NCBI RefSeq assembly: GCF_900120405.1
Contig: NZ_LT635493.1
Coordinates: 657,037-721,036, forward strand
DNA from: Urinicoccus massiliensis
GTDB taxonomy: Bacteria; Bacillota; Clostridia; Tissierellales; Peptoniphilaceae
Direction: 5' to 3'
Length of the DNA: 64,000 nt
Shown: positions 45,667-54,516 of the stretch, piece by piece
How the letters are laid out: every line of letters begins with the position of its first letter
How positions within the stretch are numbered: the first letter of the stretch is position 1
Made by a program: the position numbers and the translations under genes
Notes under the pieces: model-generated
Told to the model about the DNA's origin: nothing
Seen by the model: only the letters and a program-made list of their open reading frames with translations
The model's database searches: none

Positions 45667-46566
45667 TTACAATCCCTTTACATGCTTGTAGGCCCCGTAA
45701 AGTTGGATCTTTTCTTGGGGTTTTTCCACAAGAATCTTCCCCTTTAGGGGCAAAAGCTCCCCATCAATGTTGAAGATTTTCTCTTTTTCTGTTGTAATTT
45801 CTTGCCGGCTTTTTTCTTCCAGCTGGACAGCCGGATCTGTCAGGTGGTTTTTTAAAAAGACCTTGGCCAGGAGGCGGACAATATCCTTGGTCTTATAAAC
45901 ATGGCCCTGGATATAGTCTAGGTCTGGCTTAAAGGGGTTGGCTTGGTAGGCTATGGGCAGGCCTCCACCAAAGTAGGACCCATTGGCCAAGACGCTGATA
46001 AAGGGCCAGCCCTTATTAGCTTGGGTAAATTTAGAAAAATCCTTCCGGATGGTCTTGAAGATGGATCGGATATAAGCTAGCTTTTTATGGGATTCCTTGG
46101 CCATTTGGTTGTAATTTTCAATGACGCAAACGTCAAATCCGTAAGAAACGATATTTAAAAAATAGTAGTCTTGGATTTTCCCGATATAAATGTCTTTCTT
46201 TTCTGCCTTTTTATAGGCTTCCACCTGGCTGCGGATGGATTTTTTCAAGCCCAGGGCATGGGCAAAGTCATTTCCTGTCCCCAGGGGAATGAGGCCAAGA
46301 TTTCTTTGCCGGGTCTTCATAAGGGCATTGAGGGTCCAAAAGTTGCTGCCATCTCCCCCTACAGACACCACCAGGTCCACCTGGTCTGCCTGGTCTACAA
46401 TGGCCCGGCTGGCCTGGTCTGGATCTTTTTTCTCTATGTAAAAATCATGTAGGCCATAAAACTTACATGATTCTTGAATTTCTCTTTTTATTTGTTCAAT
46501 TTTTCCTGTCCCGGCATGGGAGTTTAGGACAAATAAAATGTTTTCAATTTTTTCTCTATGCGTCAT
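45667..46566 (-). CDS. Diacylglycerol kinase family lipid kinase
   Basis: 299 residues, DagK/YegS family: SVGGDGSNFWTLNAL (glycine-rich ATP site) and IPLGTGNDFAHALG. It phosphorylates diacylglycerol or a related lipid. The start overlaps the end of the preceding cyclodeaminase gene by 11 bases. Confidence 0.9.
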   Translation of the reverse strand: MTHREKIENILFVLNSHAGTGKIEQIKREIQESCKFYGLHDFYIEKKDPDQASRAIVDQADQVDLVVSVGGDGSNFWTLNALMKTRQRNLGLIPLGTGNDFAHALGLKKSIRSQVEAYKKAEKKDIYIGKIQDYYFLNIVSYGFDVCVIENYNQMAKESHKKLAYIRSIFKTIRKDFSKFTQANKGWPFISVLANGSYFGGGLPIAYQANPFKPDLDYIQGHVYKTKDIVRLLAKVFLKNHLTDPAVQLEEKSRQEITTEKEKIFNIDGELLPLKGKILVEKPQEKIQLYGAYKHVKGL

Positions 46567-47143
46567 GGTTCACTTCTTCTTTTATTTCTAAGCCTTCCTT
46601 GAGAATGGCCTCCAGGGTCTTTCTATAGGCCTCTTGGGCTTCTTGTCCCAGGCCCGGCAGGTTGGTTTCCACCATAAAGCCGGCTCCCTCCATGGCTCCA
46701 TAGGCCAGGCTGGCTGCCACCTTAAGATCAGAAAGGGCATACTTGTGGGCCTTGTCCTTCATGGTTTTTCCTATCCTTAAAAGGTCCAAGAGGGTCCGGC
46801 AGATGTCCAGGGGAACCTCAATGGCTTCCTGGTAGCCCTTTTCCAATTCCTCTTGATAGTGGGCTTTTTCCTCCTGGCTTTCCCGGGGAAGCTTATAGGC
46901 CCTAAGAACCCGTCCAAAGGCCTGGGCATCTTTTTGCATCAGGACTTGGAGCCTTTGGCAAAGGTCTTGGACCCGACCGGGGTCTTCCAGGGCCTCTTGC
47001 TTGGACAGGTTGTCCACCATCAGGGTCAGGGAGGCAGCCAGGGCTCCTGCCAGACCGCAAATGGCTCCTCCTCCAGGATTGGATGTCTTGTCCTGGGTCT
47101 TGATAATAAAGTCATCTAATTTGTACTTACTTAATTCAGACAT
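46556..47143 (-). CDS. fchA: Cyclodeaminase/cyclohydrolase family protein
   Basis: 195 residues from the ATG giving MSELSKYKLDDFI (AAGGAG seven bases upstream). Mostly helical, with NPGGGAICGLAGALAASL, a hallmark of formiminotetrahydrofolate cyclodeaminase or methenyl-THF cyclohydrolase (FchA). One-carbon folate metabolism; the exact reaction cannot be separated by eye. Overlaps phzF (eight bases). Confidence 0.82.
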   Translation of the reverse strand: MSELSKYKLDDFIIKTQDKTSNPGGGAICGLAGALAASLTLMVDNLSKQEALEDPGRVQDLCQRLQVLMQKDAQAFGRVLRAYKLPRESQEEKAHYQEELEKGYQEAIEVPLDICRTLLDLLRIGKTMKDKAHKYALSDLKVAASLAYGAMEGAGFMVETNLPGLGQEAQEAYRKTLEAILKEGLEIKEEVNHDA

Positions 47144-48017
47144 GTAAAACTCCTTCAACCACCAGGCAGGCCCTGCCTCCCACGGTGATTTTTTCTTTTC
47201 CTGGCTCTCCTTGGTAGCTGGCCACAATTTCAGAGGGTCGGTTCATTTCCAGGCCCTGGATGGCCCGAAGGCTCCTTTGGCCTTGGTGTTTATTGAGATA
47301 GTGTAAAAGGGCCCCAGTAGAGGTCCCGGTGGCCGCTTCTTCTGGAATCCCCAAAATGGGGCAGAAGTTTCTTTGGTAGATTTTGCCCCCTTCTTGGCAA
47401 AAGGCATGGACAGAATAGTAGTCGTATTTTTTGGACAGGTCCACCAAGGCGTCCATATCTGCCTGGATGTCTGCCAGGGCTTGCCGGCTCTTTAAGGGCA
47501 CCATAAGGTCCCGGATGCCTGTGGAAATTTTTTCCATAGGCAGGTCTTCCGGGGCATAAAAATCTTCTTGCCTTAGGCCCAGAGCCTTGGCCACGGCCCC
47601 TATATCTTTAACTTGACCAAACTCTTGGGGGTCTGACTGGGTCATGGTGACTTCTTCTAGGGCTCCATTTTTATAAGTTAAATAAATGGGCAGGTTCCCG
47701 GCCTTGGACCGCAAGAGAACCTCCTTGACGCCATTTTCCAGGCCTTCAATATAGTCGTATTGGGCCAGCATATAGAAAGAGGCAATACTTGCATGGCCGC
47801 AGAGGTCTACTTCCTCCACCGGGGTAAAATAGCGGATCCGATAGTCATTGATATCCAACCGTTCAATAAAGGCCGTTTCCGACATTTTTAATTCTCCTGC
47901 CAGGGCAAGTCTTTCTTGGTCGCTGAGGTGACCCTGGTCTATCACTACACCGGCGGGGTTTCCTTGAAAGGCCTTGTGGGCAAAGGCATCAAAAATAAAA
48001 AACTTATAGTCCCTCAT
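47136..48017 (-). CDS. PhzF-family isomerase-like protein
   Basis: 293 residues. PhzF/diaminopimelate-epimerase fold: FQGNPAGVVI, the active Glu in MSETAFIE, LCGHASIAS, and GTSTGALLHY. The family name comes from phenazine synthesis, but most bacteria with such a gene make no phenazine; substrate unknown. Overlaps parB by 14 bases. Confidence 0.88.
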   Translation of the reverse strand: MRDYKFFIFDAFAHKAFQGNPAGVVIDQGHLSDQERLALAGELKMSETAFIERLDINDYRIRYFTPVEEVDLCGHASIASFYMLAQYDYIEGLENGVKEVLLRSKAGNLPIYLTYKNGALEEVTMTQSDPQEFGQVKDIGAVAKALGLRQEDFYAPEDLPMEKISTGIRDLMVPLKSRQALADIQADMDALVDLSKKYDYYSVHAFCQEGGKIYQRNFCPILGIPEEAATGTSTGALLHYLNKHQGQRSLRAIQGLEMNRPSEIVASYQGEPGKEKITVGGRACLVVEGVLHV

Positions 48018-48855
48018 GGCCTTCCCCCATCATTTGCTCCATGATTCTTTCCAGGTCGTCATTGTTGTAGTAGTCGATTTGGATTTTTTTCACCCGGCCC
48101 TGGGTCTTTAAGCGAACCTTGGTTCCCAGACACCGGGTCAGTTGCTCTTCCACATCCCGGATGAAAATATCTTTTTCCTCCTGGCTCTTGGGCTTTTTAT
48201 TATCCAGGTTTTCTTCTGTTTCCAGGATGGTTTGGCCCTTTTTGATAATGTCCCGGGCCTTGGCCACTTGTTTTTTAGGGTCCTTGATCTTTAAAAGAAG
48301 CTTGCCGTGGCTAAAGGTCAAGTCTCCCTGGGCCAGGTAGCCTTGGACTTCTTTTTCTAGGTTTAAAAGTCGCAAGAGGTTGGCAATGGAGGACCGGTTC
48401 TTTCCAATGAGGTCAGCCAGGTCTTGCTGGGTCAACTTGTGGGTCTCCATCATGGCCTTAAGGGCTTGGGCTTCTTCTATGGGATTTAAGTCCTCTCTTT
48501 GGAGGTTTTCAATAAGGCTAATGGCATCGGCCTGTTGGTCGCTGATGTCCTTAACCAGGACCGGAACCTTGTCCAGACCCGCCAATTTAGCCGCCCGGTA
48601 GCGTCTTTCCCCGGCAATGATTTGGTAGCCGTCCTGGGTCTTTCTCAAAATCAAGGGCTGGAGGACGCCATGCTCCTTGATGGATGCTGCCAGTCCCTCT
48701 AGCTCTTCCTGGTCAAAGACCTTTCTGGGTTGGTTTTTATTGGGGAAGATTTCTTTGAGGCTGACTTGGTTTGTTTCTTGATCCTTGGTCTCTAGGATGT
48801 CTTTTACTTCTTTTGCATCTTTGAAAAAACTATCCAGACCCCGTCCCATACTCAT
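48004..48855 (-). CDS. parB: Chromosome partition protein ParB (Spo0J-like)
   Basis: 283 residues. N-terminal ParB/Srx domain with the CTP-binding GERRYRAAKLAG, central HTH (LTQQDLADLIGKNRSSIAN), and a C-terminal dimer domain. Binds parS and loads condensin. Overlaps parA (ATGA). Confidence 0.93.
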   Translation of the reverse strand: MSMGRGLDSFFKDAKEVKDILETKDQETNQVSLKEIFPNKNQPRKVFDQEELEGLAASIKEHGVLQPLILRKTQDGYQIIAGERRYRAAKLAGLDKVPVLVKDISDQQADAISLIENLQREDLNPIEEAQALKAMMETHKLTQQDLADLIGKNRSSIANLLRLLNLEKEVQGYLAQGDLTFSHGKLLLKIKDPKKQVAKARDIIKKGQTILETEENLDNKKPKSQEEKDIFIRDVEEQLTRCLGTKVRLKTQGRVKKIQIDYYNNDDLERIMEQMMGEGHEGL

Positions 48856-49616
48856 TTCTTAGCTTCTCCTTTCACCATTTCTCGAGCTAGACTTTCATAG
48901 GCCTTGGCCCCTGCACTCTTGGGAGCATAGGTAAAGATGTCTTGCCCATAAGAGGGTGCTTCAGCCAATTTAATATTCCTGGGAATGGTGGTTTGGTAGA
49001 CCATGGTGGAAAAATAGTCCTTGACGTTTTCTACCACCTGGGTGGAAAGATTGGTCCTTCCATCATACATGGTCATAACAACCCCATTTAGGTCCAGGTC
49101 CTTGTTGTAGTTTTCCTTAACCAGCTGGATGGTGTTAAAGAGTTGCCCAACCCCTTCCAGGGCATAGTATTCGCATTGGATTGGAAGTAGAATTTCCTTG
49201 GAGGCAATCAGGCCCATGAGGGAAAGAATCCCCAGAGAGGGGGGAGAGTCTATTAGGATATAGTCGTAGCCCGGGCAGTTTTCCAGGGCATCTTTTAAGC
49301 GGTACTGCCAGTTCCCCTCAATGGCCAGGTCCATTTCCAGGCCTGCCACATCCCCATGAGAACCTATAATATCCAGGTTTTCTATTTTTGTATGTTGGAT
49401 CATCTCTTGAGGCTTTTTGCTTCCCTTGATGACTCCATAGATAGACTTTTCTGCCAACTTATCCAAGCCTAAACCACTGGTGGTATTGGCTTGTGGGTCG
49501 ATGTCTATCACAAGAACCTTCTTCCCCAGTAAGGCTAAAGCCGCACTTAAATTGACAACCGTAGTTGTCTTGCCAACGCCGCCCTTCTGATTAAAAACAG
49601 TCATTATGTGGTTCAT
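48852..49616 (-). CDS. parA: Chromosome partition ATPase ParA (Soj-like)
   Basis: 254 residues. Deviant Walker A FNQKGGVGKTTT, DIDPQANTTSGLG, LIDSPPSLG. Acts with ParB in origin segregation. It heads a minus-strand run with phzF, fchA and dagK downstream; rsmG/gidA, frequent neighbours, are not here. May start at the Met five codons in. Confidence 0.93.
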   Translation of the reverse strand: MNHIMTVFNQKGGVGKTTTVVNLSAALALLGKKVLVIDIDPQANTTSGLGLDKLAEKSIYGVIKGSKKPQEMIQHTKIENLDIIGSHGDVAGLEMDLAIEGNWQYRLKDALENCPGYDYILIDSPPSLGILSLMGLIASKEILLPIQCEYYALEGVGQLFNTIQLVKENYNKDLDLNGVVMTMYDGRTNLSTQVVENVKDYFSTMVYQTTIPRNIKLAEAPSYGQDIFTYAPKSAGAKAYESLAREMVKGEAKK

Positions 49617-49737
49617 ATTCTACCTCACTTCCTATACTCTAATGATAACAGATTTTAGCTATTTTTTGTAGCTTGAGTCTGGACTTTGCCCTGGATTTTC
49701 CCAAAAAATATCCCCTGTCTTTCCGGATGATTTACAT

Positions 49738-49770
49738 AAAAAACCTGCCGGCTTTTCTTTCCGGCAGGTC
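49738..49770 (-). terminator. Terminator of pepC
   Basis: CCTGCCGG pairs with CCGGCAGG around a nine-base loop, then TTTTTT on the minus strand. Confidence 0.85.
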
Positions 49771-49774
49771 TTGT

Positions 49775-51100
49775 TTATTTTACCATTCCAAAGGCTGCAC
49801 AAAAGGCATCGTAGGGACTGTAGCAAATGGGTTCTTGGTCCAGACCCTTGAGGTAGTCCGGGTCCAGGTAGTCCTTGTGGACAATGAGTTCATAGACATA
49901 GGCGTCAAACCAGGCATCGGTCATGGAGAAGATGCCCTTTTTCCCATTTTTCTCTCCCCAGGAATTTTCTACCTTCCAAAAACGACTTTGGCCGTCTTGG
50001 ATGTTGACTCCGGTGATGTTCATAGCATGGGTGGCCATGGACTGTCGGGAGTCAATCCGGTCGGCCTTGGAAAAGTCTCCTGGGTCCACCAGGCTATCTC
50101 GGTAGTTGTAGAGCCTGTCATCCAGAATTCCGGCCTTGCGGTCGCTCATTTTCCCCACATCACAGGCAAACCAGGCTGTCCGACCATCTTCCAGGGACCG
50201 GATCATGGCCTTTTTCATTTGGTCTATGGGGACGTTGAGGCCCCTGAGCCCGTCAATTTCCAAGAGGTTTTTAATTTCTGGGTTGATGTAGACCCGGCCA
50301 TAGGGGTTCCTAGGCCTGGGGTCATGAATGAGGCGGATGAGGTTGTCATAAAAGCCATCTAGGTACTTGTGGTAAAAGTCTTTGGGGGTCATGTTTCTTT
50401 CAATATGGTAGTTTTTGTCCTTGTCCAGGTATTCAAAGTCAAACTTTTGGACGGGACGGCCAATACACTTGGCCAGGATGGTGTAGACCTTGGCCAGGCA
50501 TTCTTCCTTGAGCTGGTCTATATCTTCTTCCGGGGCCCGACGGATGTCCATGGCGTATTTCTTAATGACTTCTTCAATCCGGGCAAACATGTCGGCGGAA
50601 TTTTGGCTGTTGAAGCTTTCCTTCATGGCTGATTTTGGCACCAGGCCGTACTTTTCCACCAGGGCCTTAAAGTATTCAAAATAGCCCCCATCATCGGTTT
50701 TAAAGCTCAGGGCGTGGATGACTTCCCGGCTGTTGATGTCCAGGTCCCGGGTCTTGCAGACCATGTCTAAAAAGACATTGGTTTTTTCCAGGTTGTCGTA
50801 AAAGTAGAGGTAGCTTTCTGAAAGTTCAAATTCCTCTAGGCCCAGGTCCTTCATGATCTTTGGCCGGGCCATGTTCAGGGCGGCAAACATCCAACAGCGG
50901 CCTGTTTGCTTTTGGTCGGTGATATTTTTATGGTCAATTTCATGGTTAAAGACAAAGGAATGCTTGTTGATTTGCCTTTGGTTCTTGCTGGCTTCCCGGA
51001 TGCCTACATTGGAAATGGCTCCTTCAATGATTGCATTGGTCTTGTCTTCCATGTAGGCTTGGTCAAATTTTTTCAAAAGGTCTGGGGTCAGTTCTTTCAT
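49775..51100 (-). CDS. pepC: Aminopeptidase C (bleomycin hydrolase-like)
   Basis: 441 residues, peptidase family C1B. Catalytic Cys in QTGRCWMFAAL, His in ATHAMNITGV, Asn in VENSWGEKNG. Cytosolic hexameric thiol aminopeptidase in the family. The start overlaps the htpG stop by four bases, so it is probably cotranscribed with htpG. Confidence 0.93.
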   Translation of the reverse strand: MKELTPDLLKKFDQAYMEDKTNAIIEGAISNVGIREASKNQRQINKHSFVFNHEIDHKNITDQKQTGRCWMFAALNMARPKIMKDLGLEEFELSESYLYFYDNLEKTNVFLDMVCKTRDLDINSREVIHALSFKTDDGGYFEYFKALVEKYGLVPKSAMKESFNSQNSADMFARIEEVIKKYAMDIRRAPEEDIDQLKEECLAKVYTILAKCIGRPVQKFDFEYLDKDKNYHIERNMTPKDFYHKYLDGFYDNLIRLIHDPRPRNPYGRVYINPEIKNLLEIDGLRGLNVPIDQMKKAMIRSLEDGRTAWFACDVGKMSDRKAGILDDRLYNYRDSLVDPGDFSKADRIDSRQSMATHAMNITGVNIQDGQSRFWKVENSWGEKNGKKGIFSMTDAWFDAYVYELIVHKDYLDPDYLKGLDQEPICYSPYDAFCAAFGMVK

Positions 51101-52968
51101 TGGTCCTCCTTCATTAAAAGGTCGAAAATTGTCTTTGTATAGTCGCTGGGGTTTTGAAGGCCTAGGCCTTCAATTAACCGGGCTTGGTTGTATAGGAGCT
51201 TGGTGTATTTTTTCAACATGTCTTCATTATCTTTTAGGCTTAAAAGTTTTTGGTAGATGGGGTGGTTCTTGTTAATTTCCAAAACTTTTTCCGCTTGGAT
51301 GTCTTGGCCTTGGGCTTGGAAGATTTTTTCCATTTCAATGGAAACTTCTCCCCGGCTCAAGAGGCAAACCGGGTGGTCAGCCAGGTCTTCAGAGGCCTTG
51401 ATGGCAACCACTTCTCCAGCCAGGATGTCCTTCATTTCCTTAAAGAGGCCCTCTTCTTCCTGGGTCTTTTCTACTTTTTCTTCCTTTTCCGTGTTGATGG
51501 AGACAAAGGCCTTGCCCTTGTAGTCCCTCATGGCCTTTAGGACAAATTCATCAATGGGGTCCGTTAAATAGAGGATTTCCAGGCCTTTTTCTGCCATGGC
51601 TTCTTTTTGGGGCAGTTGGTCCATCTTGGCCAGGCTGTCTCCTGTGGCATAGTAGATGGCTTCCTGGTCTTCCTGCATCCGGTCCAGGTAGTCATCCAAG
51701 CTGGTGTAGGCTTGGTCCTTGGAGGAAACAAAGAGCAAAAGGTCTGAATACTTGTCTTTTTCCATACCAAAGGACTCGTAAATGGCCGCCTTAAAGGTCA
51801 GGCCAAAGGTCTTATAGAAGTTGACATAGTCTTCCCGGCGATTTTTCATCAGGTCCAGGAGCTTGTCCTTGATTTTTCTTTCAATATTTTTTGAAATAAT
51901 CTTCAACTCCCGGTCTTCTTGCAAAATTTCCCGGGAAATATTGAGGTTTAAGTCCTCTGAATCAATGACCCCCGTTACAAAGGAAAAGGCATCTGGTAGG
52001 AGCTGTTGGCACTTGTCCATGATCAAAACTCCGTTAGAATAGAGTTTTAACCCCTTTTCAAAGTCCTTGGACCGCCAATTAAAGGGCTCAGAAGAGGGCA
52101 GGTAGAGGATGCCCCGGTAGTTCACCAGGCCTTCTACCTTGATGTGGATATAGTCCAGGGGCTTGTCAAAGCCAAAGCCCTCGTCATGGTAGAAATTTTC
52201 GTAGTCTTCCTGGGTCAGGTCTTTTTTATCCTTCTTCCAGATGGGAACCATGGAATTTAGGGTTCCCAGTTCTTGGTAGGATTCATATTTTGGCTCTTGG
52301 TCTTCTTGGTCCGAATTTTCAAGGGGTCTGGACTTGGTCACTTCCATTTGGATGGGGTAGCGGATATAGTTGGAATACCGGGCCACCATCTCTTGGATCT
52401 TGTAGGTTTCCAGGAATTGGTCGTAGTTTTCGTCTTCTGTATTTTCCTTTAAATAGAGGGTGATGGAGGTCCCCAGGTCCTCTTTTTGGGCCTTGTCAAT
52501 GGTGAAACCATCCACTCCTGAAGAAGTCCAGAGGTAGGCCTGGTCTTGGCCAAACTTTTTAGTCAAGACTTCCACCTTATCAGCCACCAAAAAGGCAGAA
52601 TAAAATCCAACCCCAAATTGACCAATGAGGTCTGTGGCCTCGTCTTGGTCTTCCAACTTTTTCTTAAAGTCCAAAGACCCACTTTGGGCAATGGTCCCCA
52701 GGTTTTCCACCAGGTCTTCTTGGTCCATACCAATGCCGTGGTCCTTGATGGTTAGGGTTCTCTTGTCCTTGTCTGGCAAGATCTCAATGACATAGTCATC
52801 CTTGTTAAAGGTCAGGTCCTGGTTGGTCAAGGACTCATAGTACATCTTGTCCGTTGCATCCGAGGCATTGGAAATCAGCTCTCGCAAAAAAATTTCTTTA
52901 TTTGTATAGATGGAATGAATCATCAACTCCATCAAGCGTTTTGATTGGGCTTTAAATTCATAATTCAT
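51097..52968 (-). CDS. htpG: Chaperone HtpG (Hsp90)
   Basis: 623 residues, full length. N-terminal GHKL ATPase: FLRELISNASDATDKMYYES and IKDHGIGMDQEDL, GQFGVGFYSAF. ATP-dependent folding chaperone. Controlled by a promoter with a CIRCE-like element just before the ATG, so heat-shock regulation by HrcA is likely. Confidence 0.95.
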   Translation of the reverse strand: MNYEFKAQSKRLMELMIHSIYTNKEIFLRELISNASDATDKMYYESLTNQDLTFNKDDYVIEILPDKDKRTLTIKDHGIGMDQEDLVENLGTIAQSGSLDFKKKLEDQDEATDLIGQFGVGFYSAFLVADKVEVLTKKFGQDQAYLWTSSGVDGFTIDKAQKEDLGTSITLYLKENTEDENYDQFLETYKIQEMVARYSNYIRYPIQMEVTKSRPLENSDQEDQEPKYESYQELGTLNSMVPIWKKDKKDLTQEDYENFYHDEGFGFDKPLDYIHIKVEGLVNYRGILYLPSSEPFNWRSKDFEKGLKLYSNGVLIMDKCQQLLPDAFSFVTGVIDSEDLNLNISREILQEDRELKIISKNIERKIKDKLLDLMKNRREDYVNFYKTFGLTFKAAIYESFGMEKDKYSDLLLFVSSKDQAYTSLDDYLDRMQEDQEAIYYATGDSLAKMDQLPQKEAMAEKGLEILYLTDPIDEFVLKAMRDYKGKAFVSINTEKEEKVEKTQEEEGLFKEMKDILAGEVVAIKASEDLADHPVCLLSRGEVSIEMEKIFQAQGQDIQAEKVLEINKNHPIYQKLLSLKDNEDMLKKYTKLLYNQARLIEGLGLQNPSDYTKTIFDLLMKEDQ

Positions 52969-52980
52969 AGAAATCCTCCT

Positions 52981-53037
52981 TTAGCACTCTTATAGTGCTT
53001 CTGCTAATATTTTAGTCTAAAGCTTTCTTTTTGTCAA
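52981..53037 (-). promoter_or_regulatory. htpG promoter with CIRCE-like element
   Basis: On the minus strand: -35 TTGACA (53032-53037), 17 bases, -10 TAAAAT (53009-53014). Then TTAGCAGAA-N9-GAGTGCTAA (52981-53007): the CIRCE consensus is TTAGCACTC-N9-GAGTGCTAA; one arm is perfect and the other matches 6 of 9. It overlaps the leader and precedes AAAGGAGG. Confidence 0.8.
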
Positions 53038-53154
53038 ACCAGACTCCTTTCGCCTTTTATTTAACTATGTTCATTTTTATTTTTTCCCTTATTTTTTTAC
53101 AGAATCTTTTTTCTTTCTTAAGTTTCCATAGATTTCCCTATGCTATGATTTTGA

Positions 53155-53170
53155 TGTTGGACTCCCAACA
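53155..53170 (+). promoter_or_regulatory. Inverted repeat upstream of the ugp-like operon
   Basis: TGTTGG-ACTC-CCAACA lies just after a plausible -10 (TATGAT at about 53143) and before the AAAGGA of the solute-binding gene. Candidate operator for an unknown repressor. Confidence 0.45.
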
Positions 53171-53201
53171 GACTCTCTATTTGAAAGGATGAAATAAACC
53201 C

Positions 53202-54506
53202 ATGAAAAAACTTGCAGTACTTTTATCAATTCTTATCTTATCTCTTAGTCTTTTTGCCTGTGGCCAGGCTCCAGAATCTTCTCCTGCCAAGGACGGCAAG
53301 GACGGCAAGGACGGTAAGATCAAAATCGAATACTACCATGTCAATGCCGAAACCCAAGGTGGGATTAGTGTCAAAGAGCTGGTTGACAACTTTAATAAAA
53401 GCAACGACCACATTGAAGTAGTGGCCACCTATAATCCTGATATGTACAAGGGCTTGATGCAAAACCTCCAAGCCAAACAAGCCGCCAAGGAATCTCCAGC
53501 CATTGCCCAAATCGGCTGGGCCTTCTTAGACTATTTTTCCAATAACTTTGACTATGTATCTCCCCAAGAGGCCATTGATGAATTTGACAAGGAAGATCCT
53601 GATTTCTTAAAAGAAAACTTCCTCCCTAACATCCTAGACCTGGCAAAAAATTCCAAGGGTGACCAAGTTGGGATTCCCTACTCTCTATCCACTCCAGTCC
53701 TCTACATTAACCGGGACATCTTAAAAGAATGTGGCCTGCCAGAAGCTGGACCTCAAACCTGGCAAGAAGTTAGCCAATTCGCCAAAACCATCAAGGAAAA
53801 AACCGGTAAATTCGGTCTTTACATTCAAGAACCCCAAGATTTTTGGGCCCAACAAGCCCTAGTAGAATCCAATGGTGGCAAGATGATCCAAGACCATAAG
53901 GCAAGTTTTGCCGATCCTCAAGGAATCGAAGCCATGGAACTCTACCAAACCATGGTTCAAGACGGATCAGCCATCCATATTTCCTGGGACGAAGGAGTTC
54001 AATCTTTCGTAGACGGAAATATTGCCATGTGTTACACAACAATTGCCCGTCGTGAACAAATCCAAAAGGGTGCTCAATTCGATGTTGCTGCTGTAAAATC
54101 TCCTACCTTTGCAGGAAAAGACCGGTGTGTCCCAGCTGGCGGTTGCTTTTTAGCCATTACAGCTACAGATAAGGAAAAAATTAAAGCCGCTTGGGAATTT
54201 GAGAAATACCTTTACGGAGTTGAACAAATGGCCACTTGGACCAAGGGAACAGGCTACACTCCTCCACGAAAAGGTGTTGCTGAAGCTGAAAATGGTCTCA
54301 AGGCCTTCTTGGAAGAAAATCAAATGATGAAGCCAGCCATTGAACAATCTAAAGACGTCGTGTCTTGGGCCTCCTTCCCTGGAAATGCCGGTCTACAAGC
54401 TGAACAACTTCTTTTAGACATGCGGGATGAAATTTTGGCTGGAGCCAATGTTCAAGAATCCATGACCACAACCCAAGAAAAGATTAACAGTTTGTTAGAA
54501 AAGTAG
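53202..54506 (+). CDS. ABC solute-binding lipoprotein, UgpB/sugar type
   Basis: 434 residues. Lipobox LSLFACGQ after a hydrophobic signal, then a short KDG repeat linker (KDGKDGKDGK). Family 1 solute-binding fold with YNPDMYKGLMQNLQAKQA and NRDILKECGLPEAGPQTWQE. Captures glycerol 3-phosphate or a sugar outside the cell. UgpB assignment rests on resemblance and on the glpK gene in the window; sugar uptake is as likely. Confidence 0.85.
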   Translation: MKKLAVLLSILILSLSLFACGQAPESSPAKDGKDGKDGKIKIEYYHVNAETQGGISVKELVDNFNKSNDHIEVVATYNPDMYKGLMQNLQAKQAAKESPAIAQIGWAFLDYFSNNFDYVSPQEAIDEFDKEDPDFLKENFLPNILDLAKNSKGDQVGIPYSLSTPVLYINRDILKECGLPEAGPQTWQEVSQFAKTIKEKTGKFGLYIQEPQDFWAQQALVESNGGKMIQDHKASFADPQGIEAMELYQTMVQDGSAIHISWDEGVQSFVDGNIAMCYTTIARREQIQKGAQFDVAAVKSPTFAGKDRCVPAGGCFLAITATDKEKIKAAWEFEKYLYGVEQMATWTKGTGYTPPRKGVAEAENGLKAFLEENQMMKPAIEQSKDVVSWASFPGNAGLQAEQLLLDMRDEILAGANVQESMTTTQEKINSLLEK

Positions 54507-54516
54507 TGGTTTGTCC

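Noticed and set aside
47136-48017. Phenazine biosynthesis
   Set aside because: Only a PhzF-like gene exists; no other phz genes. PhzF-like proteins are widespread without phenazines.
48004-49616. Plasmid partition system of a mobile element
   Set aside because: Base composition and neighbours are those of the core region, and the proteins resemble chromosomal Soj/Spo0J.
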